Below are positions 13,336 to 21,333 of a stretch of DNA of 41,509 bases, in pieces. How positions within the stretch are numbered: position 1 is the stretch's first letter; every line of letters begins with the position of its first letter. The stretch spans positions 164,655-206,163 of the forward strand of contig KI912007.1 in NCBI GenBank assembly GCA_000517005.1. Reading direction: 5' to 3'. The notes below the pieces were generated by a model, which saw only the letters and a program-made list of their open reading frames with translations, was not told the DNA's origin and searched no databases. Origin of the DNA: Microvirga lupini (GTDB lineage Bacteria > Pseudomonadota > Alphaproteobacteria > Rhizobiales > Beijerinckiaceae). Position numbers and translations under genes: made by a program.

Positions 13336-15612
13336 ATGGCAGAGGATGGGCAGAGTGTACGCCTCCAGGTCGCGAACGCCCGGCCGGACGATTCGGGCCG
13401 CGGCATTGCGCGCATGAGCCGGCAGGCTCTGGCCGAGATCGGCGTTCAGGAAGGCCAAGCCATCGAGATCATCGGCAAGCGCCATACAACGGCTATCGCC
13501 GTCACCCCCTATCCCGAGGATGAAGGCCTGAACATCGTGCGCCTCGACGGTCTGCAGCGCGTCAATGCCGGCGTGGCCAGCGGCGATCACGTGGAGGTGA
13601 AACGTGCTGAGGTCCGCCCGGCCACGCGCGTCGTCCTGGCTCCGGCGCAGAAGGGCCTACGCCTCCAGGGCTCGGGTGACGCCCTGAAGCGCACCTTCTA
13701 TCAGCGCCCCCTAACGGCGGGCGATGTGATTTCCACCTCCGTCTATTCGCGACGTTCGGCGGATCCGCGACTGCCGGAGCAAATGCGCGGCTTGCTCAAC
13801 ATTCCGGCCTATGGATTGCAGGAGATCCGCCTCGTCGTGGTCTCGACGCAGCCGCGCGGCATCGTGCATGTGACGGCGGAGACCGAGATCGAACTGCGCC
13901 CGCAATTCGAGGAGCCGCGGGAGGCTCGCCGTGCCGACGTGACCTATGACGATATCGGCGGCCTCGGCAACACGGTCGATCAGGTCCGTGAGATGGTGGA
14001 ACTGCCACTGCGCCATCCGGAGCTCTTCCAGCGCCTCGGCATCGATCCGCCGAAAGGGGTTCTGCTCTATGGCCCGCCCGGCACCGGCAAGACCCGGCTG
14101 GCGCGCGCCGTTGCCAACGAGACGGAGGCGCAGTTCTTTCACATCGCCGGACCCGAGATCATGGGCAGCCACTACGGCGAGTCCGAGCAGCGCCTGCGGC
14201 AGGTTTTCCAGGAGGCGCAGCAGAACGCGCCCGCGATCATCTTCATTGACGAGATCGACAGCATCGCGCCCAAGCGCGAGGAGGTTAAGGGCGAGGTGGA
14301 GCGGCGCATCGTAGCGCAACTGCTCACCCTCATGGACGGCCTGGAACCGCGCCAGAACATCGTGGTGATCGGCGCGACGAACCGGCGCGATGCCATTGAC
14401 GAAGCCCTTCGCCGCCCGGGCCGCTTCGACCGGGAGATCGTCATCGGCGTGCCGGACGAGGCCGGTCGCCGGGAGATCCTCGGAATCCATACCCGCGGCA
14501 TGCCCTTGGCCGAGGATGTGAATCTCGACGAAATCGCCCGCACCACCTACGGCTTCGTCGGCGCCGATCTCGCGGCTCTTTCCCGTGAAGCGGCCATGGA
14601 TTCCCTGCGGCGCATTCTGCCGGGCATCAATCTCAGGGATGGCATCCCCTCCAGCGTGCTCGAGAGCCTGCAGGTCACGCGGCAGGATTTCACGAACGCC
14701 ATGAAGCGCGTGCAGCCTTCGGCCTTGCGCGAGATCATGATCCAGGTGCCCAACGTGACCTGGGACGATATCGGCGGTGTCGAAGAGGCACGCACGCGGT
14801 TGCGCGAGGGCGTAGAATTACCCCTCAAGAGCCCGGAATCCTTCCGCCGTCTCGGCATCCGCCCGGCCAAGGGCTTCCTCCTGTTCGGCCCGCCCGGCAC
14901 AGGCAAGACCCTTTTGGCGAAAGCCGTTGCCCGCGAATCCCAGGCGAATTTCGTGGCAACGAAGTCCTCCGATCTCCTCTCGAAATGGTATGGGGAATCG
15001 GAGCAGCAGGTGTCGCGGCTCTTCGCCCGCGCCCGTCAGGTCGCCCCGACGGTGATCTTCATCGACGAGATCGACTCCCTGGCACCCGTCCGCGGTGGAG
15101 GGCTCGGCAAGCCCGCCGTGACGGAGCGCGTCGTCAACACGATCCTGGCAGAAATGGACGGCCTCGAGGAATTGCAGGGCGTCGTGGTCATGGCCGCGAC
15201 GAACAGGCCGAACCTGATCGATCCGGCCCTGCTCCGGCCGGGCCGTTTCGACGAGTTGATCTATGTGCCGGTTCCCGACGCTCAGGGCCGGCGGCACATT
15301 CTTGGCATCCACGCGAAGGACATGCCGCTCGGCCCGGATGTGGATCTCGATGTCATCGCCGAACGGACCAGCCGCTTCACAGGCGCGGACCTCGAAGACC
15401 TCACCCGCCGCGCCGGCCTCCTCGCCTTGAGGGAATCACTGCAGACGGAGCATGTGACCATGGCTCATTTCGAGCAAGCCCTGCGGGAAACCCGTCCCTC
15501 CGTCACGCCGGAGATGGAGCGGGAATACGAGGACATGGTTCGAACCCTGAAGCAGGTAGGTCCTCAGCGTCAGCCCATCGGCTTCCTGCCTCTGAAGCAG
15601 GCGGCAGAGTAG
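13336..15612 (+). CDS. CDC48/VAT-type double-ring AAA+ ATPase
   Basis: A 758-residue protein with the full archaeal/eukaryotic p97 layout. An N-domain (about 1-195, double-psi barrel plus beta-clam type, with LTAGDVISTSVYSRR) precedes two AAA modules. D1 has Walker A GPPGTGKT 246-253, Walker B IIFIDEID 301-308 and RRPGRFDR about 359-366. D2 has Walker A 518-525, Walker B 573-580, SRH RPGRFDE and the aromatic pore loop KWYGESE about 550-556. Such proteins unfold ubiquitin-free substrates in archaea and feed proteases. It is not FtsH: there is no membrane helix or protease domain. All catalytic motifs are intact. A bidirectional terminator follows at 15647. Such proteins occur patchily in bacteria; an archaeal origin by transfer is likely, but base composition here is like the neighbours. 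Confidence 0.93.
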   Translation: MAEDGQSVRLQVANARPDDSGRGIARMSRQALAEIGVQEGQAIEIIGKRHTTAIAVTPYPEDEGLNIVRLDGLQRVNAGVASGDHVEVKRAEVRPATRVVLAPAQKGLRLQGSGDALKRTFYQRPLTAGDVISTSVYSRRSADPRLPEQMRGLLNIPAYGLQEIRLVVVSTQPRGIVHVTAETEIELRPQFEEPREARRADVTYDDIGGLGNTVDQVREMVELPLRHPELFQRLGIDPPKGVLLYGPPGTGKTRLARAVANETEAQFFHIAGPEIMGSHYGESEQRLRQVFQEAQQNAPAIIFIDEIDSIAPKREEVKGEVERRIVAQLLTLMDGLEPRQNIVVIGATNRRDAIDEALRRPGRFDREIVIGVPDEAGRREILGIHTRGMPLAEDVNLDEIARTTYGFVGADLAALSREAAMDSLRRILPGINLRDGIPSSVLESLQVTRQDFTNAMKRVQPSALREIMIQVPNVTWDDIGGVEEARTRLREGVELPLKSPESFRRLGIRPAKGFLLFGPPGTGKTLLAKAVARESQANFVATKSSDLLSKWYGESEQQVSRLFARARQVAPTVIFIDEIDSLAPVRGGGLGKPAVTERVVNTILAEMDGLEELQGVVVMAATNRPNLIDPALLRPGRFDELIYVPVPDAQGRRHILGIHAKDMPLGPDVDLDVIAERTSRFTGADLEDLTRRAGLLALRESLQTEHVTMAHFEQALRETRPSVTPEMEREYEDMVRTLKQVGPQRQPIGFLPLKQAAE

Positions 15613-15646
15613 GACTGCCTGCTGTTCATCGATGAGACCGAGCATG

Positions 15647-15680
15647 AAAAAGGCGCGGGTTCTACGACCCGCGCCTTTTT
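15647..15680. terminator. Bidirectional terminator after the CDC48-type gene
   Basis: A perfect 14-bp stem, AAAAAGGCGCGGGT (15647-15660) with ACCCGCGCCTTTTT (15667-15680), and a 6-nt loop. It serves both the ATPase gene and the convergent 15695-16129 gene. Confidence 0.9.
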
Positions 15681-15694
15681 GAAAGGATTGGCGC

Positions 15695-16129
15695 TTACTG
15701 ACCGCAGGAGATCGGAATACGTGTGTCGCGGGTATTCGGATCCAGGATTGTGCGGCAGGGCACGCCATTGATGTAGCGGATTTCATGCGGAGCCGCATAG
15801 GGATCCACCGCTCCCATAGGGACCGGAGCGCCTACCATAGGGCCAACCGGGGCGGGAGCGATGCTTCCGGTCGTCACGACGTCACCGGCCATAGGCGCCA
15901 CAACACCACTGACCTGACCGGCACAAGCCACAGGGATCCGTGTGTCCCGGGTAGTCGGGTCCAGGATTGTGCGGCAGGGTACACCGTTGATGTACCGAAT
16001 CTCATGCGGAGCCGCATCCGGGAAGAGAGAGCCGGGCGTGCCGGAAATCGGAGATGGCTGCGCCAGAGCGGCACCCATCCCGCCAAGAACCATAAATCCA
16101 GCGCCGGCGAAGATCGCGAGCTTCTTCAT
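15695..16129 (-). CDS. Secreted protein with an internal duplicated cysteine motif
   Basis: A 144-residue exported protein of unknown function. A Sec signal peptide (about 1-23, ending ALAQ) is followed by two near-identical 31-residue units at 39-69 and 112-142. Each reads APHEIRYINGVPCRTILDP, then x-TRDTRIP and a second Cys, offset by exactly 73 residues. Between them is a Gly/Pro/Val-rich linker. Each unit has two cysteines that could form a disulfide in the periplasm. Duplication is also clear in the DNA at 15709-15795 and 15928-16014, with a few silent changes. ATG 16129 has AGGAGG 5 nt upstream. A weak EcfG-like promoter lies at 16182-16206. Confidence 0.75.
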   Translation of the reverse strand: MKKLAIFAGAGFMVLGGMGAALAQPSPISGTPGSLFPDAAPHEIRYINGVPCRTILDPTTRDTRIPVACAGQVSGVVAPMAGDVVTTGSIAPAPVGPMVGAPVPMGAVDPYAAPHEIRYINGVPCRTILDPNTRDTRIPISCGQ

Positions 16130-16181
16130 AGATGCCTCCTGTGCTTTTACTTGAACATGGCCGCTCGCCACGCAGAGGCTA

Positions 16182-16206
16182 AACGCACTCGACGAAGATC
16201 GTTTCC
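16182..16206 (-). promoter_or_regulatory. Near-consensus EcfG-like promoter
   Basis: On the minus strand GGAAA (16206-16202), 16 nt, then CGTT (16185-16182). This differs from the GGAAC-N16-CGTT stress consensus at the last base of the -35. It lies about 50 bp before the 16129 start. The remaining gap to 16458 shows no ORF and only a weak TGAGCC/GGCTCA hairpin near 16327-16346. Confidence 0.3.
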
Positions 16207-16458
16207 AAGCGTAATTCCACCACACAGAGTTGTGATTGTTCCACCCGGCAAAGCAGAGCTTAACAATTTTCCGAGCTTGTTTCTCTTACAACGCAGGGGT
16301 TCTGGCTAAATCTACTCGCAAAGATATGAGCCCTTGGATCGGCTCAACTATAATTATTCTAATCGACTGACTAAATTTTCATCATCGCTTTCTGCTGCGC
16401 GCATTTTATGAAGCGGCTGCGAGCGAGACTGACTCGCACTCGATAGCGACTGCTGCGC

Positions 16459-17346
16459 TCACTTGGGAGCCTGCACTGTTCGGGTAGCAAGCCAGAGTCC
16501 GGCAACGACGCCTGCAAGACCGAGCAGCACGCCGAGGGTGAAGGGTTCTCCCAAAATCCAGACACCGAGCAGAGCCGCCGTGATCGGGCTCAACGAGAGG
16601 AACATCGTCACCCGGGTCGGCGTGGTATGCTTGAGTGCCCATAGCCAGAGCACATAACCGATCCCGCTCGACAGGCCGATGAACAGAACGGCCATCCAGC
16701 CCCCAGGATCGAGGCGTGGCATTTGTGTGAAAAGCCCCTCTGCGCCTGCGGGTGCGGCAAGGAAGATGACAGATGCCAGCATGGCCCAAGCACCGACAGG
16801 CAGGGTTGGATAGCGCGCCAGGTATGGCCGATACAGCACCGAGCATATGGCGCCGCACAATGCGGCTGCGAGCACCAGAAGCGCTCCTAGCCATTCGCCG
16901 GCTGCACTCTCCGTGATCAGCCGCTCGCCCAAGGCCACCCCGACACCGACAATGGTCAGAACGACCCCGGCGGCTTTCGCTCCGCTCAGGCGCTCACGTC
17001 CGAGACAAGCTGCGATGATCATCGTCATCAGCGGAAAGGTCGTGAACAGGAGAGCCGCGCGCGTGGACGAGATGAACCGGAGCCCCAGATTCAGGAGCGC
17101 AATCAGAACGCCGAATTGCACGATGCCGAGAGCCATGACGACCAGAAGATCGCGCGTGGCAAACCGCACCCGGGCGCTCATCAGCAATGGAGGAACAAGG
17201 CAGAGAACGGCAATAGCATAGCGCAGGAAGGCCAGCGATGCCGGTCCGATGTCGTGAACTACGAAACGCGTCGCCACCATGGCAGCGCCAACCTGGACGC
17301 CCGTTGCCGCGGCGGCCATCAGGGCGAGCCCTCCCTGGCGCTTCAC
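16459..17346 (-). CDS. EamA-family (DMT superfamily) membrane exporter
   Basis: A 295-residue inner-membrane protein with about ten hydrophobic helices arranged as two EamA repeats. The first runs about 8-140, with RFVVHDIGPASLAFLRY and FISSTRAALLFTTFPLMT. The second contains LWLWALKHTTPTRVTMFLSLSPITAALLGVWILGEP, the typical EamA ending. Such proteins export amino acids, metabolites or drugs; the substrate is not evident. The start is taken as GTG 17346, which overlaps the upstream TGA as GTGA (translational coupling) and gives a basic cytoplasmic N-terminus. ATG 17319, behind AGGGAGGG, is the alternative. It forms an operon with the MarR-GNAT gene, suggesting the exporter's cargo relates to the acetylated or sensed compound. 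Confidence 0.85.
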   Translation of the reverse strand: MKRQGGLALMAAAATGVQVGAAMVATRFVVHDIGPASLAFLRYAIAVLCLVPPLLMSARVRFATRDLLVVMALGIVQFGVLIALLNLGLRFISSTRAALLFTTFPLMTMIIAACLGRERLSGAKAAGVVLTIVGVGVALGERLITESAAGEWLGALLVLAAALCGAICSVLYRPYLARYPTLPVGAWAMLASVIFLAAPAGAEGLFTQMPRLDPGGWMAVLFIGLSSGIGYVLWLWALKHTTPTRVTMFLSLSPITAALLGVWILGEPFTLGVLLGLAGVVAGLWLATRTVQAPK

Positions 17347-18281
17347 AGATCGAGATCCCAGGTCTGCCCGACGAGATCCTTCCCGAAGGCATGATGCGCT
17401 TCCTCCTTTACCAGCCGGAAGCCCGCCGCCTGATAGATGCTGCGGGCCGCCACCAGGACGTCGTTGGTCCACAGGGTCAGCGTCCTGTAGCCCTTCGCCC
17501 GAGCGAAACCGATGCATTCATCTACAAGTCGGCGCCCGAGGCCGAGCCCTCGGGCAGAAGGCTCCACATAGAGCAGCCTGAGTTTCGCGACCTCGCCCGA
17601 ATAGCGCACGAGGAAGACGCTGCCGACGATCTCGCCGCCCCGCTCCGCGATCCAGCATCGCTCCCGTTGCGGATCGAAATTCTTGACGAAAGCCGCAGCG
17701 ATCTCCGCCACCAGCGCCTCGAAGGTTTGGTCCCAGCCGTATTCCTGAGCGTAAAGCAGCCCCTGCCGATGCGCGATCCAGCCGATGTCTCCGGGCTGGA
17801 GAGAGCGCAGGATGCAAGGAAGATCGGGCTTCACGATATCGCCGACCAGGCGCTCGACTGTAGTCATCGCCTGAACGAGCCGCTCCCGCTCGCTGGCAGA
17901 CAGGCTCGACAGCATGGCCGCCACCTGAGTCGCGGAGGCTCGGTTCAGCGGCTCGAAGGCCGCATGGCCCTTGTCGGTCAAAGACAGGAGAAACTGACGC
18001 TTGTCATCTTTCGATGGAGAGCGGTGGATCAAGCCCCGAGCGTCGAACCTTTTCAGAAGGCGGCTGAGATAACCTGCATCGAGACCGAGTTCCCGGCCCA
18101 GCTCGGATGCGATCACGGGATCGCGGTGCGCCAGTTCATAGAGTACCCGCGCTTCCGTCAGCGAAAACTCGCTGTCCAGCAGGCCCTCGTTCAGAAGCCC
18201 GATATGGCGTGTATAGAAGCGGTTGAAGCTCCTGACCTTCTCGATCTGCTCACCCGTCGGCAACTGTGGCATGTGCGACAT
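17343..18281 (-). CDS. MarR-type regulator fused to a GNAT acetyltransferase
   Basis: A 312-residue fusion. The N-terminal half is a MarR winged helix (about 20-145), with SEFSLTEARVLYELAHRD, the recognition region LGLDAGYLSRLLKRFDARGLI and the wing SPSKDDKRQ. The C-terminal half (about 165-312) is a GNAT domain with LRLLYVEPSARGLGLGRRL, the acetyl-CoA pyrophosphate loop. Such fusions probably sense a small molecule and acetylate it. ATG 18281 has AGAGGAGG 5 nt upstream. A perfect palindrome 35 bp upstream (18317-18331) fits an autoregulatory MarR operator. Its stop overlaps the EamA exporter start by 4 bp, so regulator/acetyltransferase and exporter are one unit. The substrate is unknown. 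Confidence 0.9.
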   Translation of the reverse strand: MSHMPQLPTGEQIEKVRSFNRFYTRHIGLLNEGLLDSEFSLTEARVLYELAHRDPVIASELGRELGLDAGYLSRLLKRFDARGLIHRSPSKDDKRQFLLSLTDKGHAAFEPLNRASATQVAAMLSSLSASERERLVQAMTTVERLVGDIVKPDLPCILRSLQPGDIGWIAHRQGLLYAQEYGWDQTFEALVAEIAAAFVKNFDPQRERCWIAERGGEIVGSVFLVRYSGEVAKLRLLYVEPSARGLGLGRRLVDECIGFARAKGYRTLTLWTNDVLVAARSIYQAAGFRLVKEEAHHAFGKDLVGQTWDLDL

Positions 18282-18316
18282 GGCCGCCTCCTCTGCCGAG
18301 CAGAATTCACCCTATC

Positions 18317-18331
18317 GTTGACCGAGTCAAC
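18317..18331. promoter_or_regulatory. Palindromic operator for the MarR-GNAT operon
   Basis: GTTGAC (18317-18322), CGA, GTCAAC (18326-18331): a perfect 6-3-6 inverted repeat just upstream of the MarR-GNAT gene. It overlaps a TTGACT sequence that could be the -35 on the minus strand. This spacing and size suit a winged-helix MarR dimer, hence autorepression. Confidence 0.6.
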
Positions 18332-18358
18332 TAATTGGATGAAAGGTCTCCCTGCCGG

Positions 18359-19363
18359 CTAGGCCGCCGCGTCGATAGCCAGGCGTCCCTCATGGATCGC
18401 GTGGCAGGCCACTCCCCCAAGCAGCGGCGGAATCTCGGTCCGGCAGCGATCGTTGGCGAAGGGGCAGCGCGGGTTGAAGGTGCAGCCCGAGGGCGGGTTG
18501 ATCGGGTTGGGGATCTCGCCCTTCACAGGAATGCGCTGGCGCCCGGTCATGCCCACATCCGGCACCGCATCGAGGAGCATCCGGGTATAGGGATGCTTCG
18601 GATGGGCGAAGAGCTCACGCCCGTTGGAGATCTCGACGATGCGGCCGAGATACATCACGCCGATGCGGCTCGCCATGTGGCGCACCACGGCAAGGTTATG
18701 GCTGATGAATAGGTAGGTCAGCCCCAGCCGATCCTGTAGGTCGCGCATGAGGTTCAGGATCTGCGCCTGCACGGACACGTCCAGCGCGGAGGTCGGCTCG
18801 TCGCAGACGATGAACTCTGCATTGGAAGCAAGAGCGCGGGCAATCGCGATGCGCTGGCGCTGGCCGCCGGAGAATTCGTGCGGATACTTCCGGCCATCCG
18901 CCGGATGGAGGCCGACCAGCGACAGGAGTTCGCCGACGCGGTCGGAGATATCCTTCTCGCTCTCGATCAGCCGGAAGGCCCTGATCGGCTCGGCGACGAT
19001 GCGATCGACCTGCCAGCGCGGATTGAGGCTGGCATAGGGGTCCTGGAAGATCATCTGGATGCGTCGCCGCAGGCGCTGGCGCTCGGCGGTGGCCGCCCTG
19101 CTCGACATGGAGACGCCGTCGATCGCCACCTCCCCGCTCGTCGGCGACAGGAGGCCCACCACCATGCGCGCGACCGTCGACTTGCCGGAACCGGACTCGC
19201 CGACAAGGGCGAAGGTCTCGCCTTTGGCGATGGTGAAGGACACGCCGTCGACCGCTTTCAGGTACTGCTTCTCGCTCCCCTCCAGAACCCGGTTGAGCCA
19301 GGGCTTGGAAACGTCGAACACGCGGCGCAGATCTTTGACTTCGACGTAAGAGTGCTCGGTCAC
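18359..19363 (-). CDS. Dipeptide/oligopeptide ABC transporter, ATP-binding subunit (DppF/OppF type)
   Basis: A 334-residue cytosolic ATPase that powers peptide import. Walker A is GESGSGKST (about 61-69), the signature is EFSGGQRQR and Walker B is FIVCDEPTSALD, followed by the H-loop FISHNL. The C-terminal oligopeptide extension has GCTFNPRCPFANDRC with its cysteine cluster, an iron-sulfur/regulatory motif of this subfamily. The start is GTG 19363; GTGA overlaps the stop of the preceding ATPase gene, so translation is coupled. It is the last gene of the five-gene transporter and runs into the MarR-GNAT gene only after 77 bp and a separate promoter. Confidence 0.92.
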   Translation of the reverse strand: MTEHSYVEVKDLRRVFDVSKPWLNRVLEGSEKQYLKAVDGVSFTIAKGETFALVGESGSGKSTVARMVVGLLSPTSGEVAIDGVSMSSRAATAERQRLRRRIQMIFQDPYASLNPRWQVDRIVAEPIRAFRLIESEKDISDRVGELLSLVGLHPADGRKYPHEFSGGQRQRIAIARALASNAEFIVCDEPTSALDVSVQAQILNLMRDLQDRLGLTYLFISHNLAVVRHMASRIGVMYLGRIVEISNGRELFAHPKHPYTRMLLDAVPDVGMTGRQRIPVKGEIPNPINPPSGCTFNPRCPFANDRCRTEIPPLLGGVACHAIHEGRLAIDAAA

Positions 19364-20352
19364 GCGACGGCCTCCGACCGGACGGAAGATTGATCGTAGA
19401 GATGGCAGGCGACGCGATGCTCGCTGTGCTGGATGGGCTCCGGCCGCTCGACCCGGCAGCGGTCGAACACATAGGGACAGCGCGGATTGAAGGCGCATCC
19501 GGGCGGAATCGCCGAGAGACGCGGCATGGAGCCGGGGATCTGTACGAGGCGTTCCGCATCGCTCTCGAGCGAGGGGATCGCGCCCATCAGGCCCTTGGCA
19601 TAGGGATGCAATGGGTTCTGAACCACCTCGCGCACAGGCCCAATCTCCGCGATGCGGCCCGCATACATGACGGCGACCCGATCGGCGGTTTCGGCGATCA
19701 CGCCCATATCGTGCGTGACCAGCATGATGGCTGTGCCATGCTCGCGCCCGAGCCGCTTCAGCAGAGCGATAATCTGCGCCTGAACGGAGACGTCGAGAGC
19801 CGTGGTCGGCTCGTCGGCGATGATGAGTTCCGGCTCGGCGCAAAGGGCGAGCGCGATCACGACGCGCTGACGCATGCCGCCCGAAAACTCATGCGGATAG
19901 CTGTCGATCCGCTTGTCCGGCGCCGGAATCCCGACCTCCGCCAAAAGATCGATGGCGCGCTTGCGCGCCGCTGAGGCAGAAAGGTTCGTGTGCGTACGGA
20001 TAGTCTCGATCAGTTGCTCGCTGACCCGATAGAGCGGATTGAGGCTGGTGAGCGGGTCCTGAAAGATCATGCCGATGCGTTTGCCACGCACCTTGCGCAT
20101 CTCTTCCGGCGGCAGGTTGTCGATGCGCATACCGGAGAGCAGGATCTCGCCGCCGGCGATGCGCCCCGGCGGATCGATGAGGCCGATGACGGCGGAGCCC
20201 GTCACCGACTTGCCGGCACCGGATTCACCAACGACGCCGAGCACCTCGCCCTTGCCGATGTCGAAGGAAATGCCATCGATGGCTTTCAGGATACCGCGCC
20301 GGGTCACGAACTCGACGCGCAGATCGCGGACGGAAAGGACGGGTTGCGCCAT
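19360..20352 (-). CDS. Dipeptide/oligopeptide ABC transporter, ATP-binding subunit (DppD/OppD type)
   Basis: A 330-residue ATPase pairing with the DppF-type subunit. Walker A is GESGAGKSV (about 40-48), the Q-loop is MIFQDPLTSLNP, the signature is EFSGGMRQR, Walker B is LIIADEPTTALD and the H-loop is MLVTHD. The C-terminal extension carries the CAFNPRCPYVFDRC cysteine cluster. ATG 20352 is chosen because GGGAGGG lies about 7-8 nt upstream; an ATG at 20370 overlaps the previous stop (ATGA) but lacks spacing for a ribosome site. It lies 14 bp after the permease gene and overlaps the next gene by 4 bp. Confidence 0.92.
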   Translation of the reverse strand: MAQPVLSVRDLRVEFVTRRGILKAIDGISFDIGKGEVLGVVGESGAGKSVTGSAVIGLIDPPGRIAGGEILLSGMRIDNLPPEEMRKVRGKRIGMIFQDPLTSLNPLYRVSEQLIETIRTHTNLSASAARKRAIDLLAEVGIPAPDKRIDSYPHEFSGGMRQRVVIALALCAEPELIIADEPTTALDVSVQAQIIALLKRLGREHGTAIMLVTHDMGVIAETADRVAVMYAGRIAEIGPVREVVQNPLHPYAKGLMGAIPSLESDAERLVQIPGSMPRLSAIPPGCAFNPRCPYVFDRCRVERPEPIQHSEHRVACHLYDQSSVRSEAVA

Positions 20353-20366
20353 GGATGTTCCCTCCC

Positions 20367-21323
20367 TCATCGCAGCTTCGGATTGAGCGCGTCGCGCAGC
20401 CAATCGCCCAAAAGATTGATCGCGAGGACCAGCAGCGCCAGAGCGATGCCGGGAAAGGCCACGATCCACCACTCGCCGGAGAACAGGTAGTTGTTGCCAA
20501 TGCGGATCAGGGTCCCCAGCGAAGGCATGGTTTCCGGCATGCCGGTGCCCAGGAAGGACAGGGTCGCCTCGGTGATGATCGCAAGCGCAAGGTTGATGGT
20601 GGCGATGACTAGAACCGGTCCCAGCACATTAGGCAGGACGTGCCGGAACATGATCACGGGCGCCGGCAGGCCGATGAGCCGCGCGGCGGCGATGTAATCC
20701 TTGTTCTTCTCGACCATGACCGAGCCGCGCACCGTGCGGGCATATTGCACCCAGAAGCTCAGTCCAATGGAGAAGACAAGCACCGAGAGCGTCGTCACCC
20801 CGTCGAGCTGGCCGCCGAGCACCGACTTCACGACACCATCCACGAGGAGAGCAATGAGGATGGCCGGAAAGGTCAGCTGCACGTCGGCGATGCGCATGAT
20901 GACCGCATCGGTCGTGCCGCCCACATAGCCGGCGATCAGGCCGAGCGCGATGCCGAGCGTCGCCGAGAAAGCCACACCGAGGAAGCCGACGGCGAGCGAG
21001 ATTCGCAAGCCGTAGAGGATGGCCGAGAAGATGTCACGGCCCTGCTCATCCGTCCCGAGCAAGAAGGGCGTCTGCCCTTCCGCGCTCCAGATCGGCGGGA
21101 TCCGGCTGTTCAGCAGGTCGAGCTGCGCCGGATCGAATGGATCCTGCGGCGCCAGGGGTCCTGCGAGAACGGCTGCTGCGATGAAGACGAATGTCAGGAA
21201 TGCCGCCGCCATCGTCAGCTTGGAGCGCTTGAAGCTCGCCCAGACATCGCTGTCGAGAAAACGGCCGGCCCATGTGGTCGGCTGCGACTGAGGCGCGGGC
21301 GCCGCTTGGATTGCTTCCGCCAT
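20367..21323 (-). CDS. Dipeptide/oligopeptide ABC transporter, permease (DppC type)
   Basis: A 318-residue inner-membrane permease. A cytoplasmic N-terminus (about 1-35) leads to a first helix, then a periplasmic loop with the LGTDEQGRDIFSAILYG motif typical of OppC/DppC. The BPD_transp_1 core has about five further helices, including the EAA-loop region ARLIGLPAPVIMFRHVLPNVLGP that docks on the ATPases. ATG 21323 has GAGGAGGGA upstream. It lies 10 bp after the partner permease gene. Confidence 0.93.
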   Translation of the reverse strand: MAEAIQAAPAPQSQPTTWAGRFLDSDVWASFKRSKLTMAAAFLTFVFIAAAVLAGPLAPQDPFDPAQLDLLNSRIPPIWSAEGQTPFLLGTDEQGRDIFSAILYGLRISLAVGFLGVAFSATLGIALGLIAGYVGGTTDAVIMRIADVQLTFPAILIALLVDGVVKSVLGGQLDGVTTLSVLVFSIGLSFWVQYARTVRGSVMVEKNKDYIAAARLIGLPAPVIMFRHVLPNVLGPVLVIATINLALAIITEATLSFLGTGMPETMPSLGTLIRIGNNYLFSGEWWIVAFPGIALALLVLAINLLGDWLRDALNPKLR

Positions 21324-21333
21324 GGTTCCCTCC

